A DNA stretch of 64,000 nt from Marthasterias glacialis (taxonomy: Eukaryota > Echinodermata > Asteroidea > Forcipulatida > Asteriidae). The stretch covers positions 8,319,047-8,383,046 of the forward strand of contig OU452221.1 of the NCBI GenBank assembly GCA_911728455.2, written 5' to 3'. How positions within the stretch are numbered: position 1 is the first letter of the stretch; every line of letters begins with the position of its first letter. The notes beneath the pieces were generated by a model. That model ran no database searches, had not been told where the DNA came from, and saw only the letters and a program-made list of their open reading frames with translations. Both the position numbers and the translations under genes were made by a program. Below, in pieces: positions 34,261-47,700 of this stretch.

Positions 34261-34535
34261 TAAAAGGACACTGAAGCAAAATGTTATTATTATTATTATT
34301 ATATATTTACCAGACTCAAAATAAACATTTAAACATTGTATTTTTATATATTATTTAAGATGCGTCAGTGAGGTATTGTTATTCAGTTGAAAAACACAAG
34401 ACCACTGGACTTGTCCAGTTCTGGGTTAACTGGCCTGACGCTCATTTTGTACTTTAAAATACTCAGACTCATTGTTTCAAGTATAATACGACCGATAAAA
34501 AGTTAAGTTATAGTAACTGCAGTATATATGGTAGG
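34260..34535. other. Short AT-rich spacer
   Basis: Contains a (TTA)n-like stretch near 34,283-34,302 and no gene. Confidence 0.5.
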
Positions 34536-35322
34536 AATAGACCGATTGCGCGACAATGTTGACATGTGGTCACGTGATCCTATTGGGTATAACGCCGTAC
34601 AGCTGATGGCAAAATACATGTAAAGAGATAGGCCGTGACACAGAGTGAGTTCGAAAACAGTCGATTTTACTTTTGTTAGGTGATAAGTTAGTTAATCAGT
34701 CCCTTTGTTTAAAGTAGTATGTTGTGGTAATAATTTAAATCACATCTCTGTTTCATAATTTAACAGGATTCTACTAAAAAGAGGTTTTTTTTAGCCATGC
34801 ACTACCGGCGTCGGACGACTATTATGTAGCTACCCGCCTGTTATTTTGTTTGTAATCGCTGTAAAAAAAGATAAACAACGTTGGAAAAGTGAGCATTAAT
34901 ACCTAGCCTTGCAGAATTTCAAATAGGCAAAGGAATCACACAGTTTTGGAAAGCAATTTTTTTGGAGGATTTTAGCTTCAAAACTTTGAAACTTTGTGTT
35001 GAAAAGTGTGTGGTGATTGCGGTCGTCTGGCCTAACGTTCCGTCGTGCGCTGTACACATCGTGCACATTTATACAGTACTTTTACAATTTCAAAGACTTG
35101 CTGGAACTGTCCTTACTGGCTTTATTCAGCCAATTGAAGGTCTCTGGTGCAAACTCTGGAATATCTTTCACAGATTTCGAGCAAGAAAAGCCTCGATCGA
35201 ATAAACTAAATGCATGAATCATCTTGTACCGTACCACCCTTTCCTATGGAGGATGTCGTGTGTGTTTACATTTTTATACCCAGAAGTGGTCACGTGACGC
35301 GGGTCGCGCAATCGGTCTATTT
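34536..35322. mobile_element. TIR element related to the GACCGAT family, about 790 bp
   Basis: The left end aatagaccgattgcgcgac and right end gtcgcgcaatcggtctatt are inverted repeats. 'gtggtcacgtga' occurs just inside each end. The outer GACCGAT word is shared with 23,746 and 63,538, but the inner arm differs, so this is a subfamily. No transposase frame. Confidence 0.75.
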
Positions 35323-35601
35323 TGTTATTCATTTCTCTGGCTATATTTTGTGTCATACATGTCAATCAGAGTTTCTTGCATCAAAGACTTCAAAAGCAGC
35401 GGTAATGACGTGGCAGAAAATGATCAGGTGAAGTTTGATGCGAACTGTCATTTTTTTTTATTTCTACAACATTTAATATTGCAATCTTTTCTTATTCATT
35501 GTTTTAATGATGATGTGGGTCATGTGTATAAGGAAGATTTTTTACATTTGAATTTTTTATTTTATATTTTTATATAGGTATGTAATATCTTTTGTAATAA
35601 G

Positions 35602-37943
35602 CTGAAATACATTTCTGAAATATTGTGCAAGTTTGTTACAATCCACTTAATTTGTCTTTCAAATTGTAAACACTTAAACTTTGAAACATTGTATGCACAT
35701 TGTATGAAATACATTTCTGAAATATTGTGCAAGTTTGTTACAATCCACTTAATTTGTCTTTCAAATTGTAAACACTTAAACTTTGAAATATTGTATGCAC
35801 ATTGTATGAAATACATTTCTGAAATATTGTGCAAGTTTGTTACAATCCACTTAATTTGTCTTTCAAATTGTAAACACTTAAACTTTGAAATATTGTATGC
35901 ACATTGTATGAAATACATTTCTGAAATATTGTGCAAGTTTGTTACAGTCCACTTAATTTGTCTTTCAAATTGTAAACACTTAAACTTTGAAACATTGTAT
36001 GCACATTGTATGAAATACATTTCTGAAATATTGTGCAAGTTTGTTACAATCCACTTAATTTGTCTTTCAAATTGTAAACACTTAAACTTTGAAATATTGT
36101 ATGCACATTGTATGAAATACATTTCTGAAATATTGTGCAAGTTTGTTACAATCCACTTAATTTGTCTTTCAAATTGTAAACACTTAAACTTTGAAACATT
36201 GTATGCACATTGTATGAAATACATTTCTGAAAATATTGTGCAAGTTTGTTACAATCCACTTAATTTGTCTTTCAAATTGTAAACACTTAAACTTTGAAAT
36301 ATTGTATGCACATTGTATGAAATACATTTCTGAAATATTGTGCAAGTTTGTTACAATCCACTTAATTTGTCTTTCAAATTGTAAACACTTAAACTTTGAA
36401 ATATTGTATGCACATTGTATGAAATACATTTCTGAAATATTGTGCAAGTTTGTTACAGTCCACTTAATTTGTCTTTCAAATTGTAAACACTTAAACTTTG
36501 AAATATTGTATGCACATTGTATGAAATACATTTCTGAAATATTGTGCAAGTTTGTTACAATCCACTTAATTTGTCTTTCAAATTGTAAACACTTAAACTT
36601 TGAAATATTGTATGCACATTGTATGAAATACATTTCTGAAATATTGTGCAAGTTTGTTACAGTCCACTTAATTTGTCTTTCAAATTGTAAACACTTAAAC
36701 TTTGAAATATTGTATGCACATTGTATGAAATACATTTCTGAAATATTGTGCAAGTTTGTTACAATCCACTTAATTTGTCTTTCAAATTGTAAACACTTAA
36801 ACTTTGAAATATTGTATGCACATTGTATGAAATACATTTCTGAAATATTGTGCAAGTTTGTTACAGTCCACTTAATTTGTCTTTCAAATTGTAAACACTT
36901 AAACTTTGAAACATTGTATGCACATTGTATGAAATACATTTCTGAAATATTGTGCAAGTTTGTTACAATCCACTTAATTTGTCTTTCAAATTGTAAACAC
37001 TTAAACTTTGAAATATTGTATGCACATTGTATGAAATACATTTCTGAAATATTGTGCAAGTTTGTTACAATCCACTTAATTTGTCTTTCAAATTGTAAAC
37101 ACTTAAACTTTGAAATATTGTATGCACATTGTATGAAATACATTTCTGAAATATTGTGCAAGTTTGTTACAGTCCACTTAATTTGTCTTTCAAATTGTAA
37201 ACACTTAAACTTTGAAATATTGTATGCACATTGTATGAAATACATTTCTGAAATATTGTGCAAGTTTGTTACAATCCACTTAATTTGTCTTTCAAATTGT
37301 AAACACTTAAACTTTGAAATATTGTATGCACATTGTATGAAATACATTTCTGAAATATTGTGCAAGTTTGTTACAGTCCACTTAATTTGTCTTTCAAATT
37401 GTAAACACTTAAACTTTGAAACATTGTATGCACATTGTATGAAATACATTTCTGAAATATTGTGCAAGTTTGTTACAATCCACTTAATTTGTCTTTCAAA
37501 TTGTAAACACTTAAACTTTGAAATATTGTATGCACATTGTATGAAATACATTTCTGAAATATTGTGCAAGTTTGTTACAATCCACTTAATTTGTCTTTCA
37601 AATCGTAAACACTTAAACTTTGAAATATTGTATGCACATTGTATGAAATACATTTCTGAAATATTGTGCAAGTTTGTTACAGTCCACTTAATTTGTCTTT
37701 CAAATTGTAAACACTTAAACTTTGAAATATTGTATGCACATTGTATGAAATACATTTCTGAAATATTGTGCAAGTTTGTTACAATCCACTTAATTTGTCT
37801 TTCAAATTGTAAACACTTAAACTTTGAAATATTGTATGCACATTGTATGAAATACATTTCTGAAATATTGTGCAAGTTTGTTACAGTCCACTTAATTTGT
37901 CTTTCAAATTGTAAACACTTAAACTTTGAAATATTGTATGCAC
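35602..37943. repeat. 102-bp satellite array, 23 monomers with higher-order organisation
   Basis: The monomer holds 'ttgtgcaagtttgttacaat' and 'cacttaatttgtctttcaaa'. One extra base near 36,230 splits the array into 6 and 17 monomers. Monomers are almost identical. Two recurrent variants (acaatcc/acagtcc and aaatatt/aaacatt) show order: A,A,G,A,G repeats as a five-monomer block in monomers 7-11, 14-18 and 19-23. Because 102 is 34 codons, both strands stay open for hundreds of codons. I regard these as by-products. Confidence 0.95.
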
Positions 37944-38140
37944 CTCAAGAACTTGGTTGTATAAACCAATATTTTATTAACATAAAAACAACCCCACTCA
38001 TACCCCTTTATGGTAATTTATGAATTTGTTTGTATTCATGCTGAAATAAATTTCTGAAATATCATTTTAAAGCTTGTAAAAAACCTTTTATTTTGTCTTT
38101 TTGAAACACTAAAACTTTGAATTATTTTATGCACAGGAAC
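37944..38140. repeat. Degenerate edge of the 102-bp satellite
   Basis: After the last regular monomer there is a strongly diverged one at about 38,038-38,134 ('gaaataaatttctgaaatat', 'tattttgtctttttgaaac', 'attattttatgcac'). The spacer after each ('aaccaatattttattaac' and 'aaacaatatttgatgaac') is also related. Decayed edge monomers are typical of satellites that expand from the inside. Confidence 0.7.
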
Positions 38141-38792
38141 GGCGTCTATATAAAACAATATTTGATGAACTCAAAAATGACCCAAACTCTGAAGCAATTT
38201 AAGAAAACAATTGTATCAGTAAACAAAAATCACCCTCCCTTGAGTGCGCTGCAAAAATCACACCCTCCCCCATCCCCTCCAACATTAACCCCCCTAAATC
38301 AAACATGTAAATCACGAAGGTAATGTTGCCTCTTCATTCAGGAAATTACAGGGTAAATGGGGAAATCTTTTTATTTTATGGAGGCTCAGCCTTATTTTCT
38401 ATCTGTTTATATTTATATTGCACAATGCCATGTTTACACCTCATTTGCACGTTGGGACTCTGATTTCTTTGGCAACCCCCACCCCCGGGGGGGGACCCTG
38501 CCGTACGAAACTACAGAAGGTTCCGGGGGGAGAGGTTCTCTTCACATCGGCCTCAAACTCAAACCCTCTGGAAAATGAACAGCAACATTATGTCTTATAC
38601 CCAGACACACCGCTAACTTTACTCTACATTCTTCTCTAAATATTGATGTGCACCACACGAGATCCGTAACCTTTCTAAAAACCAAATGCCTGACAACGAA
38701 TAATTATGTCAAATAGACGCTCCTGTGTAATTAAAAATGTCATATTTCCGACAGAAAATTGATTATTATTGCTAAGTGTTTTCCTCAGAAGC
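38141..38792. other. Interval between satellite and CCDC66 start, probable promoter region
   Basis: No recognised repeats and no coding exon. The CCDC66 start codon lies at 38,793, so the promoter and 5' UTR are likely here. I see no clear core promoter motif. Confidence 0.4.
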
Positions 38793-41700
38793 ATGAACAG
38801 TGGGTAAGATAGCAACAGAGACATTATATAGATGTCAGATTCCTGTAAAATTCTTCCTTGTAAATTGTGTAAATTGTAGTTCAGTTATTATGAATCATCA
38901 TGCGTGTCATTTGTCATTGATTTATTTAGTGTCTTGATTGATATTAATTATTAGAATTAAAATGATCATCATCATATGACGAAATGATAATGTCATTGTC
39001 ATTATGGGATGAGCTATATTTTATAAACACCAGTCCCATTCTACAAGTCCAATAAATATGGAGTGGATTTGCCCTGGAATGGGGCTTTATACTCCTAGAA
39101 CTATGAGTATGACTGAGGTTCGTTCCGCTATCGTCTCCACGAGCTCGTGGAGACGATAGCGGAACGAACCTCATAGTTCTAGGAGTAGGGGCTTTATAAA
39201 TGTAGGCTACATAACTATTTCATTTGAGAATTTGACAGTTTGAATTCCATAATCTCGCATTGTTGAGTGTTGCTCCAGTTGGAGCCTAATCAGCCTATCA
39301 TTCAATATCATTCAATTATATTATCAAGATCAAGGATTGTTTTTTTTTTTAGTTGTGATTAGACCCAGTAACTGGGGCGCTGTACTCCTTTTTTGAGATT
39401 TTTGACATTATCTGTCGTACTAGTACGACAGATAATGTCAAAAATCTCAAAAAAGGAGTACAGCGCCCCAGTTACTGGGTCTAAGTTGTGATAATTGAAT
39501 TAACCCTCCCTTTGGCCCCATCCTCCCGACGGTCACTCACAGGAGATGGAGTATTATGATTAATTTTGAAACTACAACTATTGATTGGTGATAATGAACA
39601 GATTTTGTTCATTCTCTCAGATTATTAAACTTAAATAAAATTAAATAACACTATTTGCTCTTTAGTCTTTCCATGAAAAGAAACAACTTTGGAGAGCTTT
39701 TTAAAATAGATGAACTATTTGGCAATGGCAGTGTTTAGGGGTGTCAGCATTGTACCACACTGAGTTTGTGCTGCTGCTCGCTACGTAGTTAATAATCTGC
39801 AGACGCTGTGATCGCTGTGTTGTTATTGCTTTTTCTCTTCTTTTCTTTGAAGATGAATTAAGTAGTCTATGGACTTGTTTTCAAAAGCATAATTTATGAT
39901 ACATTCATGTAAATTGAACTTAGTATCACAAATGTGTTAATTTTAAATTTCCTTAGTGTTCTTAGTGTTCTCAATTGGAGAAGGAACAACCCTCTACTAC
40001 AATGGACGAGTTCCAATAGCAACGGCCATCGGGATTGCACAATGTCGTGTCCACACCCCCCCCCCCCCAAACAAATAATAATACTAATAAAACAATAGTA
40101 ATTAACAATTGTTAAAAATATCATTTCAAAAAATCTAAGAGTTCATTTAATGTACTGTTATTTTTCCACAGGGAAGGGTTAAAGTTTGCTGCCAAAGCCA
40201 AGTCGGGCCAACTCGGGAATCTCCTTTTTAAAGGTAATGTGTTTTGGTAGTGTCCTTATTACGTTGATCATAACCCTCAATCTTCTTGAGGGTCAAATGA
40301 CAAACCAACAAATAATAAAAAATGAAAATTTGTTCGCTTTTTTCCTTCAATTTTTAAATGTATCCAATTCGCAGTATGTTTGAACCGCATGAGGGCATGT
40401 GTACTAAATTTACGTGATGCGAAACAAGTAAAACAAAGTCTCTTTTTTTCTTCTTGATTATGTATTTGGCCTCTGATACAAGAAAACAACACACAGGCCC
40501 AGTCAAAATTAGATAAAACTGTAACTGTGATGTAAGGAAGTTTGCCATTGAAAGCGCCCTCATGCAGTAAAAAATACAGTCAATTTGGAACATGTAAAAT
40601 ATTGGGGGGGGGGATCATCACAAACAAAATTTGCCAAATTTTAAAACATGGTCCGTGGTCCTTGGTCTTAGGTCTAAGGGACGTGACCAAGAGCTATGAT
40701 TATCGCAGAGCTCTAGTAATAGTGAGTGTCCATGCTTTGTTCATTAGGAGAAATGGGATGAGTGCCTCCTCACAGTAATAGAAGTGTCCAAGAAACTTGC
40801 CGTGCTCCAACCCTTCCAACCCTTCCAAAAACAAACTTTAATACCCGGAGCCCATTTTCTTAAACCTGTTTACTGGTAAACAGTTTTTTGTGCTGAATTT
40901 AGCAAAAATGTGCATTAGCAATAGGTGTTTCACAAACGACAGCACTTTGGCACTTTCACATTGTTGCTTCATTCATCAACTCACTAGAACCACCCACAAG
41001 TTCACCAGTTGACGCCAGATGACCTGTATACATGCAAACAGAGGTCATGTAAACACACCATTGCGTAAAATCAGAATACTGGAACACTTTGTTTTAGAGT
41101 GTTTACACAGTATGCACTCACCGTGCAACGCTTCGATTCACCCACGCAATATATTATTATAATATTTTGTTGATTTTCACAAATGTTCTCGAAATGATTT
41201 TCATGGATTGAGTACCAAACCTCGGCCACGCATTGTGCATTAAATTGACATTTTCTGAATAGACAAAACAAAAACCGTAGTGCTATAAAGAGAATCTTTG
41301 TTCTCTTGGCTTTGTCAATTCGAGGTCTCTTTGTGCCAGTGGTACTCTTAAAGGAAAATGATAGGGGTGGTACTAAACCTGGAACCATGGCTTGATTCCC
41401 GGCTCACTCTGACTTACCTCCATTGAGCCGAAAATACAGTGAATAAACAATAGTGGAAGCCTCTCTACGTCTTGTAATCCTCTTCTTTGAGCAAATGGAC
41501 AAAGGTCTTGAATCAGGGATGACACAAAACCACCTCTCATCGGCCAGGAAATGGCAAAATATTCAAGACCATGTTTTGCCTTTATGTGTGGGTGAAACGA
41601 AGCATTAGAGAGAGTATGCATGCTCAGCAGTGGAGTTGCCGGGTGACCTTTGCTCTGGTATTCAAATTTTACACAAGGGCGTCTGTATAACGCTTCTGTT

Positions 41701-44700
41701 TCCAGGCAGAGGAAACATTTGTATGTCTTCAGGTCATCAGGTCACCAACTGCTTAATAGCATTGATTTAGTAATGTATGCATTTAATATAAATGTACTTA
41801 CTTGTTTACTTTGACTTTTTTGCAGATCCAAAGCCCAACAAAACCAAAAAGGTGAGTTCGATTTTGTTAGCTTTGTATAAGTGTGCATTTTTTTAAACTC
41901 AGAGTAATTTTTTTAAATATTGCAAGTTAAAGAGGTGAGTACATTTTGTATGTAGCTCGTTGCAAATTGTTCTCTGCGTGCATGATTACTCTATTTGAAA
42001 AAGAAAGATGCACCCCCATTTCCAATCATAAGTTACCGACCCTGAACTGTATACAGATAAATTTTAAAAACAGCCACTCAGTCCCACCCTCAATAAACTA
42101 AAACTGTTTGCAATTTCTTTTTCACAAGAGTCGGCAGACCTAAGTGATAAAGTTTTCTTCTATTTTGAATTCATTAAACAATTAAATTTGGTATATATGT
42201 AGGAGGGTGCACAACACCCATAGTACATTTAAAAATTGGAAACTGACCTCTTGACAGTGTTGTAATTCACAAGTTGTATTCTCAAAATTTTTTAAAGCAG
42301 TTTGGGTACAAGAAAAAAGCTCAGTCATTTCCCATTCGGAAAGTGGGCACTGCCCAGGACTCCGAGGCTGAGAATAAACCTGCAACCCAGAAGAAACTCA
42401 TCTCGGACAGATCCGGCTCCCAGAGGACCCGCTCGTCCAACCCTCGAGATGCAGAGCCTAAGCCAGGAAGGAAAACCAACAACCCGGGTACAGATCAAGA
42501 AGCAAGGAAACAGGGAAAAGACTTTGTGAGGAAGAACGTTCAGAGGGTAAGCGGGAAATCCCAAGATGGAGTAGCCAAGGATAGGAACACTGTTACTTTG
42601 ACTCAAGACCAACTGAATGCAATCCTGAAATCTATCGGACAAGTTGCTGGCAGTGATAATGTTGCCAGCATTGCAATAGGTGAGTGATTGATTTTTATTA
42701 TCTTTTTTCTCGTTATTTTCTGTTGTTGTGGTTGCATCGCCCGATATTTTTATAAAAAACTTTTTTCTCTGTAACAAAATTTGAATGATGGTGCTGCTTT
42801 AAAATTTAGAAAGCATGGACGTCAGCCGGCGCCAACTGTTTAAAGACACTGACTTGTCTGGTGAATATCTCAAAATCAATGTGTGTGATATAAATACTTT
42901 AAAATCTGGCTCTTGTGTGTTGCCATAATTACTATTTGGACGTTTTGCATGCCATGTGTTTTATGCCCAATTTAAAAAACAAAAATGATGATTGGTTTTA
43001 ATGCTCAGAAAATGGTGACGTCAAAGTGAACACTGCGGAGAAAGACACACCTCCAGAAAAGGAGGATGATCCGAAGAAGAAAGAAGAAGATGAGAAGAAA
43101 GAAGAGGACTCTACTACTACAAATGAAAACAGAGCCACGAGTGCTGCAGGCTCTGAGAACATCATGTCATTGTTGGCAAAAGCCAACAAGAAAAATGAGA
43201 AAATCCCCGGCTCCGCCCCCAGCAGTAAACCCCCAACGCCAAGTAAGACGCCAGCTAGCATCACTGACACCAAAACGGCAACCACGCCCAAAGATGATGC
43301 CAAGGAAAAGACGTCCGGGAAGGAGGAGGCGACTAGAGAGGAAAATAAGAGAGACACTCGTCAGACAGACTTGAAGGAGTTGGAGTTTGCTAACCTGAGC
43401 CTGGCTGAAAGGAAGAGGAGGAAATGGAAGCAAGAACTGGGTAAGTCCTCAGAGGTTATTCTCACTTTTTATGCCCTGTTTACCCATCCCATATTTGTGT
43501 GAAATATGCTCTGTGGCCATCGCTATCCTGTAAGTAATTAAGAAAATACATTCTTAAAACCGTCCAAATTTCCATCGAAAATTTTTTTGAGGAAATGGAA
43601 GCAAGAACTGGGTAAGCCCTCAGAGGTTATTCTAACATTTTATGCACTATTTACCCATCCCATGTTTGTGTGACATATGCTCTTTGGCCATCGCTATCCT
43701 GTAAGCAATTAAGAAAATACATTCTTAGAACCGTTCAAACTTCCATCAAAAATTACTTTGAGTGTGTGGATATGCTTTGTTCTCAGGTCCACACTATGTA
43801 ACGTTTATAGAGGGAGGTGTGAAATTTTACCGAAAACAAGTGCCTGTTATTTCCCTTTTTTTGTTTTAACATTTTGTATGGACTAAAAGACCTACGGACT
43901 GTTTTGTTACATGAATTTACCACATGATTTCATTACATGTTGAGATAGTTTCTCTAATATCATACAAACCATTTGAACTCTGTACAGTTAAGATGCATTC
44001 ATCAAATGATGTATGTTCACATTCGATTCCCTACAGATCTCAAAAGCCAGCCTAAGACGCATCTTTCAAACCTGCTTACATTCAGTCCGTTGCACTTGTC
44101 TCTCCTCCTAATTAAACTCTGTGAACTCTGTTGTCTTTTCCATAGTAGTATCAAGGCTTTGTTTTTGTAATTCCATTGGAATTTTTTTTATCTATAGATG
44201 AGCAAGTGGCACTGAAGAGACAACAAGTAGAGCAGGAGAAGTATGTCAGGGATGTAGCAAGCCGAATGGGTGGACCACAGTACGGGGCCGCAACACACAA
44301 TCAGTACGAAGGAAGAGTTGCACCATCAAGACAAGCTGTTCAGGTAATAAGAATGATACTATTGTACATTTATAATGCACCATGACTGTCATGAATGACA
44401 CTCCCGGTCCCGAATTATCAAATCTGGTGGAGATTGTTAATTAGTTTTATGAGATGAAGCATCCGTATTAATACAGCAACTTGAAAGGGATTACAAGGTG
44501 AGATGGCACATGTTGCTGCCAGACCTTGCCAGAAACACCGATAAATGTGCAGTGGTTCTTTTGCGTGCAGTAAATTACACAACACACAGGACCTACGGCT
44601 TTACAGCCCACAGAAGGACAAAGCAATTATGGTTATGTGTCTTGCTTAAAGACACAAGTGTCAAGAGTGGGACTCGAATCACTAGGGCTTGAGTCCGGTG

Positions 44701-47700
44701 CTCTTGACCACTTGGCCCTGACATGCCAAAAGGTTGGTTTGAAGCTTGATATGCACAAAGATAGTTCTGTGAACAGTTGTGCCAGGTGAACGGTTTCAAA
44801 TGGTTAGTCAACTCACTCACAAATGGCTTTAGAATGGCAAAGGTCGTGGGTTCGAATCCCACCCGAGTAATATGGCTGTTGGTTTATTTTTCACAGGACT
44901 TGGGGAAAGTACTCAGTGTATAGTGCTCAACACACATAGGTGTATACGTGTAAAACACAAATAGTCGTGCTCACAATATGTCACTGAAAGTGGCGTGTTG
45001 TAGCCGAGCGGTCTTGTGCAACGAACTCAAGCTCTGGTGTTTCTGATCAGCAGAGTGTGGGTTCGAGTCCTGGTCTTGACACTTGTGTCCTTAAGCAAGA
45101 CACTTAACCATTATTGCTTCGTCCTTCGAATGGAAAGGAAAGCCGTAGGTCCCCGTGTGTTGTGTAATGCACGTAAAAGAACACCGTGACCACTAAGAGA
45201 AGGGGTTTGCCCTGGTGCTTCTGGCAGTGGCTGCTGAATGCACCGCAGCACCTTGTAAGCCCTTATAAGGTGCTACATAAATGGGTCTCATAATTCAAAT
45301 ACTTCAAAAACCTGTCGTAAAAAATGACAATAACAAGCACCTTGAGTACCTAATTGCTGGTAGATACGTGCGCTATATAAGACTCCGGTATTATTAATAA
45401 CGTTATGCATTTATTTTACAGCATGATGAGCTGAGAAAATCTGCTGAGAACTTCTCACCAGACTCCTCACCTCGTGGTGTCGCTCCATCAAGTCTTGGTG
45501 TGATTGCAACCCAGAGAGCTGTACCTGCTGCTATGAGGACGTCCTTCCTCATCGGGGGTCAGGTAAAAGCTTGCATATTTTAACTCATTGTCAACTCATG
45601 TGAATAGGCCAGGTTTTTTTACAGCAAGAGGGGGCAATACTAATTCCATTTTGAAAGTACAAAAATAATTCAAAACATTAAATACATGCAAATTTTCCAA
45701 CCAAATATTTTTCACTGATTACATTGTACGAACTGTCAATAAAAAAACCTAGCAAGTTGTACATTAACTGCTTTATTAGAAGTCTAATTGGTTTACCACA
45801 CCATTTCTATGGTTTGAACCCTAGTCTACACCAAAGAGCGCCCTCTTGCAGTCAAAAATAAGGCCCATAGACCATGCAAGCCTCGCACTTATTTAAACAC
45901 TTTAGGAAAACCTTGAATCTCACATCCATTACCTTAACCCCCTAAACCTCCCAAATCCTCTTCATGAAGTTGGAGGATTGAGGGCTATAGGCCCAAAGGA
46001 CAGTTGCTCATCACTGGGCCAGGCATACCAATCTTATCCAAGTCTACACATGTTGATGTGAAGTGACATAAAAGTGGAGGATTGAGGTCACCTGTAGGCA
46101 AATGGGCCTAGGGAGTGAGGGTTGTAATGTGTGGAGGAAACAAAATCCTAAACAATCCCAAACATTTGAAGACGTACTTGCACATTCTATACAGTATTAG
46201 TACATAGGTTAGACTAATCCGAGCAGCTCGTTCATGGGCGTTTACACCACCGCAGCTATGGCCGCCCACGCGCACTTGTCGACGCACACATACTGTGAAT
46301 CCTCCTTGCTGGTTGCTACATATGCGCGCAACATGCTACTGTCATGTCGTTTGCGCGTGCGGCGACCATAGCTGCGTGGTGTAAAACACCATAAATGAGC
46401 GCTGCTCGGATTGGTGTATTGGGGAAAACCAAATCATATTATTCTTTATTCTCAATGAAATAATATTGTTTGTGGATTAGTTAGGATTCAAACTGGCCCC
46501 TTGTGGAAGGCAGTAGGTTCGAATCCCATCTGAGATGGATTTTTTTCACCGCACTTAGACAGCTTTCAGTATGCAGTGCTCATAATACATTGTTGTAAGG
46601 CAAAACCAAATAACCTTGCATTTATTTGACTACAGAAGGCAAATATTTTCAACGTGGTGGGAAACTATTACAGACAGTCATCGTCCAAATGTGACTCCGT
46701 TGTTCTATTTTCATTCACTTGTTTGATACAGGGGTCAGCTGGTTCACGAGTAAGTGACTACAATGCCCAAGTTAAGAAAAGACAACAACAGGAATGGCTA
46801 CAAGAATTAGGTATATATATAAACAACTTAAAGAAGTAAATTGTTTGTTAGACCCACTTGTCCCTCCATTGGGAGACTTTTGAGGACGCTAGAGGGCAGC
46901 AAACTTATCCATTGTTCTTGGAAATGTGTGCATGCTCATAACTATGAAAACAATGACAATTTACCTGGTAAGTCTGCTGCCACCTATCGTTCCAAAGTCT
47001 CCCATTGTTTCTACACAAATTCTTTCAACTAACTGGTTTACAAAATAGTTACTCTTCCAAAGGAACATTTTTCAAATAACTTTCTCATTGGAGTTCGGCA
47101 AAGGGTACCCTTTTCTTGAGTTCATTTTGCTCTGATGAAAACCAGTATAATATTGGACATTTTTCTCTTGTACAGAACAACAGCGCATCGAGGCCGAAGA
47201 GCGCAAGCGACAGGATAAACAACGACAGCGAGAGTTGGACTCGAATCTAACCCATCAATGGGCTGAGCCAGTGAACCCACCGAAGACGCAGCAAACTACC
47301 CAGGGCCATCAGGGAAGAGTGAAGGATGACACTGCCCTGATGGGAAGAGGGTCTGAGCGGGAGGCAATGTCTCGGAGGGAGGAGGTGGTGGTGGAACAAC
47401 CCCGAAGTGCTCCCCCACAGGGTGGGGATGTCATGGGGGAGAGCGGGTCCCTTACGAACCGCTCAGAGGAAAGGTAAGAAGAATGATTTAAGTACCGTGG
47501 GTTTATAAATGGGGGTACAGGGCAAGACAAAGTGAGTGTGCAAGGGATTGTGTAAGAGTAAGGATACTTGGCAGTTTGTACAGGTGTGTGACACCTAATT
47601 GTAGCCCTGACCTAAAGGCAGCCTAGGGTACCTTCAGGTTCAAGGTTTGAGCTACATTTAGGTGCCAAATTTGGGCTACATTGAGGTGCACATTTGTGGC

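Noticed and set aside
35602-37943. CRISPR-like array
   Set aside because: Repeats are contiguous with no unique spacers, in animal DNA. This is a satellite.
35562-38023. Open frames of 219-595 codons on both strands across the satellite
   Set aside because: The 102-bp period is a multiple of three without stops in these frames, so openness on both strands is automatic. There is no splice, start or codon-use support for a protein.
43066-43433. Alternative frames of 88-119 codons over CCDC66 exon 5
   Set aside because: They overlap a well-supported exon in other frames and are compositional shadows of its lysine/glutamate-rich coding.
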